This document shows, piece after piece, positions 17,000 through 24,533 of a stretch of DNA of 39,772 nt. The DNA lies in NCBI RefSeq assembly GCF_040096055.1, contig NZ_JBBMFK010000033.1:1-39772 (forward strand). The letters run 5' to 3'. Each line of letters starts with the position of its first letter. The first letter of the stretch is position 1. Both the position numbers and the translations under genes were made by a program. The notes below the pieces were generated by a model, which was given only the letters and a program-made list of their open reading frames with translations, ran no database searches and was not told the DNA's origin. The DNA comes from Pseudoflavonifractor intestinihominis (GTDB lineage: Bacteria > Bacillota > Clostridia > Oscillospirales > Oscillospiraceae).

Positions 17000-17748
17000 A
17001 GCACATCCCTCCAGACCGTGACCACCACGCCGTTCCCGTTGTTCCCCGACCACTGGCACAGGGTGTTTCTGGGCAGGCGATCAGGCAGGCACTCCAGATC
17101 GGCCCGGGGGACGGTATACAGCTCAAAGGAGCGGCCCTGTTCCTGAAAGCGGAGGTGGGGGCCGGACTCCGGGTAGTCCTCCAGCAGGCGGATGTACTCC
17201 TCCAGCACCAGGCCCTCCCGCTCCATCAGCCTGGCGTGGGGCCAGCCCACATAGCGGAAATGCCAGGGCTCAAACTGGATGCCGGTGATATTAGTTTTGT
17301 CCTCCGGATAGCGGAGGATAAAGCCGTACTCAGAGGCCCGGCGGCGGAAGGTGCGGAACACGCCGGTGTCGGGGAACTGCGGGCGGATAAAGTCCAGGTC
17401 GGGGCGGTGCTCCCCCAGGTCGATGGCCAAACCGGTCTGGTGCTCGCTGCATCCCGGCAGGGCCACGTAGGCCCGGGTAAAGGCCTCGCCGCTGTCCCGG
17501 AGAGAGCGGGAGAAGATGGCTTCCTGCTCTGCCCGGCTGCGGTAGCCGCTGACCGGCACGATCTCCCCCGCACAGCCCAGGTCGGAGAGAAAGCGGCTGA
17601 GCACCGTTCCCGCACGGGCGTCCAGCAGGATATTCGGGCGGCGGCTGTCAGGGGGCAGAAGGGAGGCGACAGCGGGCTCCTGCGCCAGTGGATGGGACTG
17701 GTTTACCAGCACCAGCGACCCGGTGCGCACCATCTCCGCCGGGGTCAT
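16996..17748 (-). CDS. vanXY: VanXY-type D,D-dipeptidase/D,D-carboxypeptidase
   Basis: 250 residues. The zinc peptidase (VanY/M15) motifs are complete: SGYRS with Arg70, SEHQTGLAIDLG with His103 and Asp110, and EPWHFRYVG with Glu160 and His163. In D-Ala-D-Ser resistance clusters this enzyme removes D-Ala-D-Ala and terminal D-Ala. No signal peptide is seen, as in other VanXY proteins. A ~65-residue C-terminal segment (after LLEDYPES) follows the catalytic core and is uncharacterised. It overlaps the ligase stop by ATGA and overlaps vanT by GTGA, so the three genes are translationally coupled. Confidence 0.93.
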   Translation of the reverse strand: MTPAEMVRTGSLVLVNQSHPLAQEPAVASLLPPDSRRPNILLDARAGTVLSRFLSDLGCAGEIVPVSGYRSRAEQEAIFSRSLRDSGEAFTRAYVALPGCSEHQTGLAIDLGEHRPDLDFIRPQFPDTGVFRTFRRRASEYGFILRYPEDKTNITGIQFEPWHFRYVGWPHARLMEREGLVLEEYIRLLEDYPESGPHLRFQEQGRSFELYTVPRADLECLPDRLPRNTLCQWSGNNGNGVVVTVWRDVL

Positions 17749-18797
17749 AGGTCCACCGCCTGTTCCACCAGCCGGTTTACCAGTGCGGGGAAGTTCAGGC
17801 CTACCCCCGCCATCATGGCCGGGTAGCGGCTGTGGGAGGTGAAGCCGGGGATGGTGTTGATCTCGTTGAATACGATCTCTCCCTCCGGCGTGAAGAAGAA
17901 GTCCGCCCGGGCGCAGCCGGTGCAGCCCAGCGCCCGGTAGGCTGTAACGGCGGCGCGCTGGACCCGGGCCTCGTCTTCAGGCGTGATACGGGCGGGCATG
18001 TGGATCTTGGCGGTGAGGAGCTGGTATTTTTCCGTGTAGTCAAAAAAGCCGTTCGCCAGCTCGATCTCATCCACCCGCCCCACGGTCAGGGTCTCGGTGC
18101 CCAGTACGGCGCAGCCCACCTCGAACCCGGGGACGCCCTCCTCGATGACCACCTTGTTGTCGTGGGCCAGAGCGGCGGCCACAGCCTGAGGCAAATCGGC
18201 CCGGTGGGTGACCTTGGTGATGCCGAAGGAGGAGCCGGCCCTGGCCGGCTTGACGAACAGGGGGAGCTTCAGCCCGGCAGTCAGGTCGGGGAGCAGGGCC
18301 GGGTCCTCCCAGGCCCGGAACAGGGCGGAGCGGGGCACCGCCAGCCCGGCGGAGGCGGCCAGCCGGTGGGCTATGTCCTTGTCCATGCATACGGCGGAGC
18401 TCAGGCTGCCGCAGCCCACCACAGGGATGCCCGCCAGTTCCAGCAGGCCCTGGACCGTGCCGTCCTCGCCGTTTTTTCCGTGGAGCACGGGGAAGGCGGC
18501 GTCCAGCCGGATGACCGACGGCCCGGCGGCGGCCAGGAGCAGGAGCCCGTGGGTCTCCCGGTCGGGAGAGATGAGGGCGGGGGTGCAGTGGACGGCATCG
18601 TGATGCCAGGTGTCGGCGGGGATGCGGTCCACAGGGCCGTCATAGCGCAGCCAGCGCCCGTCCCGGGTGATGCCCAGCAGGACCAGGTCGTATCTGGTCC
18701 GGTCCAGGTGGGTGATCACCGCGTGGGCGGACTGGAGGGAGACGGGATACTCTGTAGAACAGCCGCCGAAGAGAACTGCAATGGTCTTTTTATCCAT
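17745..18797 (-). CDS. vanG: D-alanine--D-serine ligase, VanG type
   Basis: 350 residues of the D-Ala-D-Ala ligase ATP-grasp family. Visible features are FGGCSTEYPVSLQSA at the N-terminus, FVKPARAGSSFGI near 181-192 and the metal-binding NEINTIPGFTSHSRYP at 311-326. The omega-loop region reads EKYQL (256-260) then AKIHMPARI. VanC/E/G D-Ser ligases have the EKY form, whereas D-Lac ligases such as VanA have a different loop, so D-Ser is the expected acceptor. First gene of a three-gene cluster. No VanR/VanS pair lies in the window. A TATAAT on the minus strand at 18829-18824 is the only promoter-like element upstream and has no clear -35. Confidence 0.92.
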   Translation of the reverse strand: MDKKTIAVLFGGCSTEYPVSLQSAHAVITHLDRTRYDLVLLGITRDGRWLRYDGPVDRIPADTWHHDAVHCTPALISPDRETHGLLLLAAAGPSVIRLDAAFPVLHGKNGEDGTVQGLLELAGIPVVGCGSLSSAVCMDKDIAHRLAASAGLAVPRSALFRAWEDPALLPDLTAGLKLPLFVKPARAGSSFGITKVTHRADLPQAVAAALAHDNKVVIEEGVPGFEVGCAVLGTETLTVGRVDEIELANGFFDYTEKYQLLTAKIHMPARITPEDEARVQRAAVTAYRALGCTGCARADFFFTPEGEIVFNEINTIPGFTSHSRYPAMMAGVGLNFPALVNRLVEQAVDL

Positions 18798-18934
18798 ATC
18801 AAACGCCTTCTTTCTTTGGCGTCATTATAACGGAAATGCTGGCGGCGTTTTTGACAGCGGAGTTTCGATTTTCTTACAAAAAGAGGTCGGAGTTCTTACA
18901 AAAAAATGGGTCTCTGATTTGTGGAAAATTCCCT

Positions 18935-18963
18935 TTGAAAAGATGGGGCAGATTTTATATAAT
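18935..18963 (+). promoter_or_regulatory. Promoter for the 79-residue gene
   Basis: TTGAAA (18935-18940), 17-bp spacer, TATAAT (18958-18963). The start point near 18970 falls directly before the hairpin at 18972. Two copies of TTCTTACAAAAA lie 20-60 bases upstream of the -35. Confidence 0.75.
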
Positions 18964-18971
18964 ATTTTCAC

Positions 18972-19026
18972 AACGTGTGGCATTCACTGCGTAAATCCGG
19001 TTGAATGCCACACGTTTGTTTTATTT
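18972..19026 (+). terminator. 5'-terminal hairpin with T-rich tract (attenuator candidate)
   Basis: Perfect 15-bp stem AACGTGTGGCATTCA (18972-18986) with 19002-19016 and a 15-nt loop, followed by TTGTTTTATTTT. Because the promoter start is about 18970, the RNA would begin with this hairpin and could terminate after ~50 nt unless antiterminated. The loop contains GCGTAAATCC, which is found again in the hairpin after the gene. Confidence 0.65.
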
Positions 19027-19057
19027 TCAGCCACTTTTCTGGAAGGAGGCACAGCAC

Positions 19058-19297
19058 ATGAAGCGGGTAAAGGCGGCGTGCATCTGTCAGACCCTGCATT
19101 TTATGCTGAAGGAGGATCTGGAGCAGAATCTCGCACGGCGAAGCGTGCAGGAAGAGGTGGAGTACTACAAAAAGGGACTGGATCGGAACGGGACAAGGTA
19201 CAAAATCGTGGAGGAGACCACCCAGAGTGACGGTTCGGTCATCATCAAGATCATCAAGCAGTACAATCAGAGCCCGGTGGGGGACTACCTGAAATAA
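19058..19297 (+). CDS. 79-residue hypothetical protein
   Basis: ATG 19058 follows GGAAGGAGG (19041-19049). The product begins MKRVKAACICQTLHFMLKED and ends YNQSPVGDYLK. It is charged, has no signal peptide or membrane helix, and alternates a predicted helical N-half (residues ~10-43) with a beta-like C-half (YKIVEETTQ..SVIIKIIKQY). It has the feel of a family conserved in related Clostridia, but I cannot name a domain. It is flanked by two hairpins sharing a loop sequence, so it may be controlled at RNA level. Confidence 0.75.
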   Translation: MKRVKAACICQTLHFMLKEDLEQNLARRSVQEEVEYYKKGLDRNGTRYKIVEETTQSDGSVIIKIIKQYNQSPVGDYLK

Positions 19298-19301
19298 AAA
19301 G

Positions 19302-19353
19302 AAAAAGCGTGTAGCCGACGGCGTAAATCCAGCGCCGTGGCTGCACGCTTTTT
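19302..19353 (+). terminator. Intrinsic terminator after the 79-residue gene
   Basis: AAAAAGCGTG (19302-19311) pairs with 19344-19353. The stem continues through AGCC/GGCT and ACGGCG/CGCCGT to a loop with TAAATCC, and ends in TTTTT (19349-19353). The A-tract/T-tract pairing makes it potentially bidirectional. Confidence 0.85.
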
Positions 19354-19373
19354 GCGTGGAGGCAGGATTCATC

Positions 19374-19589
19374 ATGGAAGAAAAGTCAAATCTGTTTCTG
19401 GAGATGGAACCTGTGGGGGCATTGATGGGGAAATACGCTGTTCCGAGCATCATCTCCCTGCTGGCTGCGGCGCTCTACAATATTGTGGATCAGATCTTTA
19501 TTTCCAATGCCACCTATCTGGGCTCCTACGGAAATGCCGCCGGACTGTCTCCGGGACAGTCCGGCGTCCTCGCTGTCAAAAGGCGGTGA
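19374..19589 (+). pseudogene. MATE family efflux transporter, N-terminal fragment
   Basis: ATG 19374 follows GGAGG and reads MEEKSNLFLEMEPVGALMGK, then LYNIVDQIFISNATYLGSYGNAA, a good match to the first helix and loop of MATE (MepA/NorM-like) exporters. Homology stops at about 19540 where a hairpin begins, and the frame ends at TGA 19587-19589 after 71 codons instead of ~450. The remainder of the gene has been replaced by the end of the reverse XRE gene. Non-functional. Confidence 0.75.
19538..19566 (-). terminator. Hairpin downstream of the XRE gene
   Basis: 12-bp stem (19538-19549 with 19555-19566), loop TCCGG, starting 10 bases beyond the XRE stop on the minus strand. There is no T-tract, so it may be a transcript-end stabiliser rather than a terminator. 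It also marks the breakpoint of the MATE fragment. Confidence 0.4.
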
Positions 19590-20355
19590 AGAGGGCCAGC
19601 AGCCAGTCCGGGATGGTGGGGAAGTCCCGCAGGATGGCGCTGCGGATGGCGGCTGAGGAGAGGGTTCCCCCGTCCTGAATGGAGAAGGTTACAGCGCCCT
19701 GGACTGTGTCGCCGATGGCGATATGGCCAAAGGCCGCGCCTCCCGCGGCGACCTTGTCGGCAAAGGCCAGGCCGCCTACGGCGTAGATCCCCTTGGCCAG
19801 GCCGCCCATGGCCACCCAGCCCACGGCCAGGCCGCCCGCTGCAATACCTGCGCCCAGGGCGACGCCGCCAAAAGCGGCCACACCCAAGGCCAGGGCGCCG
19901 ACAGCCAGCAGCCCCAGGCTCAGGCAGCCGAAGGAGATAAGCCCCGCGGAGAGCAGGCCGATGGAAATCAGCCCGGTGGCCACGTTGCCGATGGCCAGGA
20001 TGCCCTTTGCACGGTGGAGTCCGAAACGGCCTACATTGATGTGTACCAGGGGCAGGCCGAACAGGGTGACGCTGCTCTTGTACTCGTAGCGGAGGTTCAG
20101 GGGGAGATAGACAGCCTGCTCACCCATCTCGGGCTGGAACTCGGGCTCTGCCCAGTTGGCTTCGTCACCTTTGAGAAGGTAGTCCAGGGTGACGCCGAAG
20201 TACTCGCTGATGGCCACCAGGTTGTCCATGTTGGGCTGGGAGGCCCCGGACTCCCACTTCTGCACCGCCTGGCGGGAGACGCCCACAGTATTGGCCAGCT
20301 CCTCCTGGGAGATACCCCGTTCCCTGCGGAGCTGGTAGAGCCGTTCTTCAAACAT
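19576..20355 (-). CDS. XRE helix-turn-helix protein with glycine pentad-repeat membrane or beta-helix domain
   Basis: 259 residues from ATG 20355 (AGGAGG 8 bases upstream; upstream in-frame codons lack a site). Residues 1-62 are an XRE/Cro HTH (LRRERGISQEELANTVGVSRQAVQKWESG). Residues 80-115 form a linker. Residues 118-220 are an unusual repeat in which Gly recurs every five residues (118, 123, 128 ... 168, then 174-194, then 205-220), with Ala/Ser two before or after and aliphatics between. This could be a glycine-rich membrane domain or a pentapeptide-type beta-helix. Probably a membrane-linked or self-assembling regulator; targets unknown. Confidence 0.75.
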   Translation of the reverse strand: MFEERLYQLRRERGISQEELANTVGVSRQAVQKWESGASQPNMDNLVAISEYFGVTLDYLLKGDEANWAEPEFQPEMGEQAVYLPLNLRYEYKSSVTLFGLPLVHINVGRFGLHRAKGILAIGNVATGLISIGLLSAGLISFGCLSLGLLAVGALALGVAAFGGVALGAGIAAGGLAVGWVAMGGLAKGIYAVGGLAFADKVAAGGAAFGHIAIGDTVQGAVTFSIQDGGTLSSAAIRSAILRDFPTIPDWLLALFTAF

Positions 20356-20467
20356 AGGTGATTCCTCCTCTTGATGGTGGTGACAGGATAGCACACAGCG
20401 GAGAAAAAGGCCACCAAGAACAGTAAAATATTTGACAACTGCCGGTTGCATCCGGCGGAGACAGCAC

Positions 20468-20493
20468 AAAAGAGCGGCATAAGCCGCTCTTTT
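20468..20493 (-). terminator. Terminator at the end of the purine operon
   Basis: Perfect 11-bp stem AAAAGAGCGGC (20468-20478) with 20483-20493, loop ATAA, ending in TTTT on the minus strand. It lies 22 bases beyond the purD stop. Confidence 0.85.
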
Positions 20494-20514
20494 GCGTCAG
20501 TGAATGGGTTGGAT

Positions 20515-21771
20515 TTATACCCGGCCGATATCGGTGCGGAACTGCATATCTGTAAAGGAGATATGCTTTGCGGCGCTGTATGCGCCATTGATGGCGTCGT
20601 TCAGGGTGCTGCCGGTGGCGGCGACGCCCAGAACCCGGCCGCCGGAGGTGAGGACCTGTCCGTCCTCGTTCACCCGGGTGCCGGCGTGGAAGACCATAGC
20701 GGTCTCGCCCGCCTTCTCCAGGCCGGAGATGGGGTAGCCGCTCTGGTATTTCCCGGGATATCCTCCCGAGGCCAGCACCAGACAGCAGGCGGCGGCATCC
20801 TTCCAGCGGATGTCCAGCTGGTCCAGGGTGCCCTCGCGGCAGGCCAGCATGATGTCCAGCAGGTCGCTCTCCAGCAGGGAGAGGACGGCCTGGCACTCCG
20901 GGTCGCCGAAGCGGGCGTTGTACTCCACCACCTTGGGGCCGTCGGGGGTGAGCATGAGGCCGAAGTAGAGCACGCCGTGGAAGGGGCGGCCCTCCGCCTT
21001 CAGGGCGGCTACGGTGGGGAGGAAGATCTCCTTCATGCAGCGCTGGGCCACCTCGGGGGTGTAGTTGGGGGAGGGGGAGATGGCGCCCATGCCGCCGGTG
21101 TTGGGACCCTTGTTGCCGTCATAGGCCCGCTTGTGGTCCTGGGAGGAGGGCATGGGGACCACGTGCTCCCCGTCGCAGAAGGCCAGCACCGTCACCTCGG
21201 GGCCGGTCATGCACTCCTCGATGACCAGGCGGGTGCCCGCCTCGCCGAAGCGCTTGTCCGCCATCATGGCCCGGACGGCGTCCTCCGCCTCGGCCACGGT
21301 CTGGGCCACGATCACGCCCTTGCCCAGGGCCAGGCCGTCGGCCTTGACCACGATGGGCGCGCCCTGCTCCTTGACGTAGGCGAGGGCGGCCTCCATATCT
21401 GTAAAGGTGTTATACTTGGCGGTGGGGATGTGGTACTTGGCCATCAGATTTTTGGAGAAGACCTTGGAGGCCTCGATGATGGCCGCGTTGGCACGGGGAC
21501 CGAAGGCGGGGATGCCCGCCGCCTCCATGGCGTCCACCATGCCCAGAGCCAAGGGGTCGTCAGGGGCCACCACCACAAAGTCAATGGCGTGGGACACGGC
21601 CCAGGCCACCATGACCTCCACGTCGGTGGCCTTGATGGGGATGCACTGGGCCAGGGAGGCGCTACCGCCGTTGCCGGGGGCACAGAAAAGCTGATCAACT
21701 TTACGGCTCTTGGACAGGGCCCACACGATGGCGTGCTCCCGTCCGCCGCCGCCTACGACGAGAACGTTCAT
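20515..21771 (-). CDS. purD: Phosphoribosylamine--glycine ligase (GARS)
   Basis: 418 residues, normal length. It joins glycine to phosphoribosylamine with ATP in purine synthesis. The ATP-grasp fold is seen from MNVLVVGGGGREHAIVWAL, KADGLALGKGVIVAQ, PNTGGMGAISPSP, and EYNARFGDPECQ with the Mg-binding Glu/Asn. ATG 21771 has GAGG about 10 bases upstream. It is the last gene of the minus-strand operon, separated from purH by 66 bases, and followed by the operon terminator. Confidence 0.96.
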   Translation of the reverse strand: MNVLVVGGGGREHAIVWALSKSRKVDQLFCAPGNGGSASLAQCIPIKATDVEVMVAWAVSHAIDFVVVAPDDPLALGMVDAMEAAGIPAFGPRANAAIIEASKVFSKNLMAKYHIPTAKYNTFTDMEAALAYVKEQGAPIVVKADGLALGKGVIVAQTVAEAEDAVRAMMADKRFGEAGTRLVIEECMTGPEVTVLAFCDGEHVVPMPSSQDHKRAYDGNKGPNTGGMGAISPSPNYTPEVAQRCMKEIFLPTVAALKAEGRPFHGVLYFGLMLTPDGPKVVEYNARFGDPECQAVLSLLESDLLDIMLACREGTLDQLDIRWKDAAACCLVLASGGYPGKYQSGYPISGLEKAGETAMVFHAGTRVNEDGQVLTSGGRVLGVAATGSTLNDAINGAYSAAKHISFTDMQFRTDIGRV

Positions 21772-21837
21772 TGTGATATACCTCGTTTCTTGTTCGTGTT
21801 CGGAGTCCCCGCCGGGGACCGTTGTATCGGATGCGCC

Positions 21838-23010
21838 TTAGTGATGGAACAGCCGCATGCCGGTGAAGGCCATCACGATGCCGTACTTGTCGCAGGTCTG
21901 GATGACGTTGTCGTCCCGGATGGAGCCGCCGGGCTGGGCGATGTAGGACACGCCGGACTTCCGGGCACGCTCCACATTGTCGCCGAAGGGGAAGAAGGCG
22001 TCGGAGCCCACACTGACGCCGGTCTGACGGGCGATCCACTCCTTCTTTTCCTCCACGGTGAGCACCTCGGGCTTGACCTTGAAGGTGTTCTGCCACACGC
22101 CATCGGCCAGCACGTCCTCGTACTCGTCGGAGATGTACACGTCGATGGCGTTGTCCCGGTCGGGGCGGCGGATGCCGTCCACGAACTGGAGGCCCAGCAC
22201 TTTGGGATGCTGGCGCAGGAGCCAGTTGTCGGCCTTGTTGCCGGCCAGACGGGTGCAGTGGATGCGGCTCTGCTGGCCGGCGCCCACGCCGATGGCCTGG
22301 CCGTCCTTGGTGTAGCACACCGAGTTGGACTGGGTGTACTTCAGGGTGATGAGGGCCAGGATCAGGTCCCGCTTGGCGTTCTCAGGCAGGTCCTTGTTCT
22401 GGGTGACAATATTGTCCAGCAGGGCGGCGTTGATCTCGAAGTTGTTGCGGCCCTGCTCGAAGGTGATGCCGTACACATCCTTGTGCTCAATGGCCTTGGG
22501 CACATAGTCCGGGTCCATCTGCACCACGTTGTAGTTGCCCTTGCGCTTGGTCTTGAGGATGGCCAGGGCCTCGTCGGTGTAGCCGGGGGCGATGACGCCG
22601 TCGGACACCTCCAGGGCCAGGTAGCGGGCGGTCTGGGCGTCGCACACGTCGGAGAGGGCGGCCCAGTCGCCGTAGGAGCACAGACGGTCGGCGCCACGGG
22701 CCCGGACATAGGCGGAGGCGATGGGGGAGAGGTCCATGCCCTCGGCAAAGTAGATCTTCCGCTCCACGTCGGTCAGCTCGGTGCCTACGGCGGCGCCGGC
22801 GGGGGAGACGTGCTTGAAGGAGGCGGCGGCGGGCAGGCCGGTGGCGGCTTTCAGCTCCTTGACCAGCTGCCAGGAGTTGAAGGCGTCCAGGAAATTGATG
22901 TAGCCGGGCTTGCCGTTGAGCACCTGGACGGGCAGCTCGCCGGACTCCATAAAGATGCGGGCGGGCTTCTGGTTGGGGTTGCAGCCGTACTTCAGTTCCA
23001 GTTCCTTCAT
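21838..23010 (-). CDS. purH: AICAR transformylase (stand-alone C-terminal PurH domain)
   Basis: 390 residues covering only the AICAR formyltransferase part of PurH; the ~200-residue IMP cyclohydrolase (MGS-like) domain is absent. The catalytic Lys66-His67 pair lies in SFKHVSPAG, and DAFFPFGDNV plus IAQPGGSIRDD near the C-terminus are typical. It transfers formyl from 10-formyl-THF to AICAR. Cyclisation to IMP must come from the neighbouring PurO-type protein, which starts 12 bases upstream. AAGGAGGAG sets ATG 23010. Confidence 0.94.
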   Translation of the reverse strand: MKELELKYGCNPNQKPARIFMESGELPVQVLNGKPGYINFLDAFNSWQLVKELKAATGLPAAASFKHVSPAGAAVGTELTDVERKIYFAEGMDLSPIASAYVRARGADRLCSYGDWAALSDVCDAQTARYLALEVSDGVIAPGYTDEALAILKTKRKGNYNVVQMDPDYVPKAIEHKDVYGITFEQGRNNFEINAALLDNIVTQNKDLPENAKRDLILALITLKYTQSNSVCYTKDGQAIGVGAGQQSRIHCTRLAGNKADNWLLRQHPKVLGLQFVDGIRRPDRDNAIDVYISDEYEDVLADGVWQNTFKVKPEVLTVEEKKEWIARQTGVSVGSDAFFPFGDNVERARKSGVSYIAQPGGSIRDDNVIQTCDKYGIVMAFTGMRLFHH

Positions 23011-23022
23011 GTTCGCTCCTCC

Positions 23023-23724
23023 TTACTGATGCTTGTTGATGATAACGCTGTCCGCCTTGCCGGTCTCCAGGTCCAGGTAGGAGACAAAGAGGGACACCTT
23101 GTTCTCCTCATTCAGGCTCTCCCACAGGCGGGAAGCCAGAGAAGCGGCGTCGGGGGCGTCCAGGGCCACGGTGCGGGGCTCGCCCTCAAAGGAGGGCAGG
23201 GGGGAGCCGTCGCCCTGATAGGTGCTGATGAAGTGGGCCTGGCCGGCGATGGGGGCCTCGTACTCGAAGAAGAACCGCTGGCAGCAGGCGGGGTCGCCAT
23301 TGGCGCTCTTCAGGATGGACAGCCGGTAGCTGCCGTCGGGGCGGACCGCGCCGGAGATGCGGGGGGTGTAGTTGGGGCAGTCGGGCTCAAACTCCCGGGT
23401 GCGCAGAGCCCGGACAAAGCCCTCGCCGCGGCGGTAGGCGTCGGCGATGGTGTCGGTCTGGTCGCCGTTGGTGACGATGGTGGTGCCGTCCACCACCCGG
23501 ACGGGGTGGTAGATGATGAGGGAGGGGTCGGTCATCTTGGACTCGTCATAGGCGCGGGTACGGATGCCGTCCTCAGTGGCCTCAAAGACCCGGTTGCGGG
23601 AGTTCTCGCTGCGGCCCATGATGAAGTAGGCGATCACGGCCTTCTTGTTGTCGGCGCTGCGGCCCAGGACGATGCCGCGGCCGGGGTAGGAATTGGTGCT
23701 GAGAAGCTGAAACAGATCGAGCAT
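23023..23724 (-). CDS. purO: IMP cyclohydrolase, archaeal PurO type
   Basis: 233 residues matching the PurO-like IMP cyclohydrolase family, first described in archaea (~200 residues) and unrelated in fold to the PurH N-domain. Motifs include NSYPGRGIVLGRS near the N-terminus, IMGRSENSRNRVF, YHPVRVVDG and NYTPRISG. It closes FAICAR to IMP, completing the step that the stand-alone transformylase downstream cannot do. ATG 23724 is preceded by GGGAGA. The pairing of the two genes in one operon is strong functional support. Confidence 0.9.
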   Translation of the reverse strand: MLDLFQLLSTNSYPGRGIVLGRSADNKKAVIAYFIMGRSENSRNRVFEATEDGIRTRAYDESKMTDPSLIIYHPVRVVDGTTIVTNGDQTDTIADAYRRGEGFVRALRTREFEPDCPNYTPRISGAVRPDGSYRLSILKSANGDPACCQRFFFEYEAPIAGQAHFISTYQGDGSPLPSFEGEPRTVALDAPDAASLASRLWESLNEENKVSLFVSYLDLETGKADSVIINKHQ

Positions 23725-23765
23725 TTTATTATGATCTCCCTTACAAAAATATCAATCACGGGACA

Positions 23766-24401
23766 TTACGCCTGGGGGAGGATATGGACGCACCGGCCCT
23801 CCACGGACAGGCGTCCCTGGCAGAACAGGGACACAGCCAGGGGGAGGAGTTTCCACTCGGCCTCCTCCATGACCCGGTGCTGGAGCACTTCGGGGGTGTC
23901 GCCCTCCCGGATCTCCACCGCCTTCTGGAGCACGATGGGGCCGCCGTCGGCCTCCTCATTGACGAAGTGGACGGTGGCGCCGGTGACCTTGACGCCGTAG
24001 GCCAGGGCCATCTCGTGGACATGGAGGCCGTAGGCCCCCTTGCCGCAGAAGGAGGGGATGAGGGCGGGATGGACGTTGAGGATGGCGTTGGGGTAGGCCC
24101 GGACCATCTCCTCGGTGAGGATGTGCATGAAGCCGGCCAGCACCACCAGGTCCGCCTTCAGCTCCCGGAGCCTGGCCACCAGGGCCTGGGTCATCTCCCG
24201 GTTCCCGGGGAAATCCCTCCGGGCCACCACATAGCCGGGGATGCCGGCCGCTTTGGCACGCTCCAGGGCGTAGGCGTCGGGGCGGGAGGAGATAACGGCG
24301 GTGATGGTGCCGCCCACAATCTCACCCCGGTGCTGGGCGTCGATAAGTGCCTGAAGGTTGGTGCCGCCGCCGGAGACCAGGACCACAATATTTTTCGGCA
24401 T
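23766..24401 (-). CDS. purN: Phosphoribosylglycinamide formyltransferase
   Basis: 211 residues from ATG 24401 with GGAGGT upstream; a longer in-frame ATG at 24440 has no site. It formylates GAR using 10-formyl-THF. Catalytic Asn109 and His111 lie in NVHPALIPSF and Asp152 in EEADGGPIVLQ; VLVSGGGTNLQ at the N-terminus binds phosphate. It is separated from purM by 142 bases that contain a strong hairpin, so it may start a second transcript segment. Confidence 0.95.
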   Translation of the reverse strand: MPKNIVVLVSGGGTNLQALIDAQHRGEIVGGTITAVISSRPDAYALERAKAAGIPGYVVARRDFPGNREMTQALVARLRELKADLVVLAGFMHILTEEMVRAYPNAILNVHPALIPSFCGKGAYGLHVHEMALAYGVKVTGATVHFVNEEADGGPIVLQKAVEIREGDTPEVLQHRVMEEAEWKLLPLAVSLFCQGRLSVEGRCVHILPQA

Positions 24402-24491
24402 GAGAGTTACCTCCCCAATGTAGTAAAGACTGTGCCGCAAAGCCTGAAAGGGGAAAACCCTTCACAGAAAACGGCGGCAGAGAAAAGAGAC

Positions 24492-24533
24492 AGGGCGGCC
24501 CGGGCCGCCGGAAGGACAGCTGAGGGCCGCCCT
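24492..24533 (-). terminator. Intra-operon hairpin between purM and purN
   Basis: AGGGCGGCCC (24492-24501) pairs perfectly with 24524-24533; on the minus strand it is followed by GTCTCTTTTCTC. It begins 10 bases after the purM stop. It could be a partial terminator or an RNA-processing/stability element that sets the ratio of upstream to downstream genes. Confidence 0.5.

Noticed and set aside
17226..17615. Short reverse frame overlapping vanXY in another phase
   Set aside because: It is a +1 shadow of vanXY with Arg/Ser/Thr-rich composition; the vanXY frame carries all zinc ligands.
20446..24000. A very long forward open frame (over 1,100 codons) opposite purD, purH and purO
   Set aside because: It is antisense to three well-recognised purine genes, has a Gly/Val/His/Leu-skewed composition typical of GC-rich antisense frames, and shows no domain or ribosome binding site.
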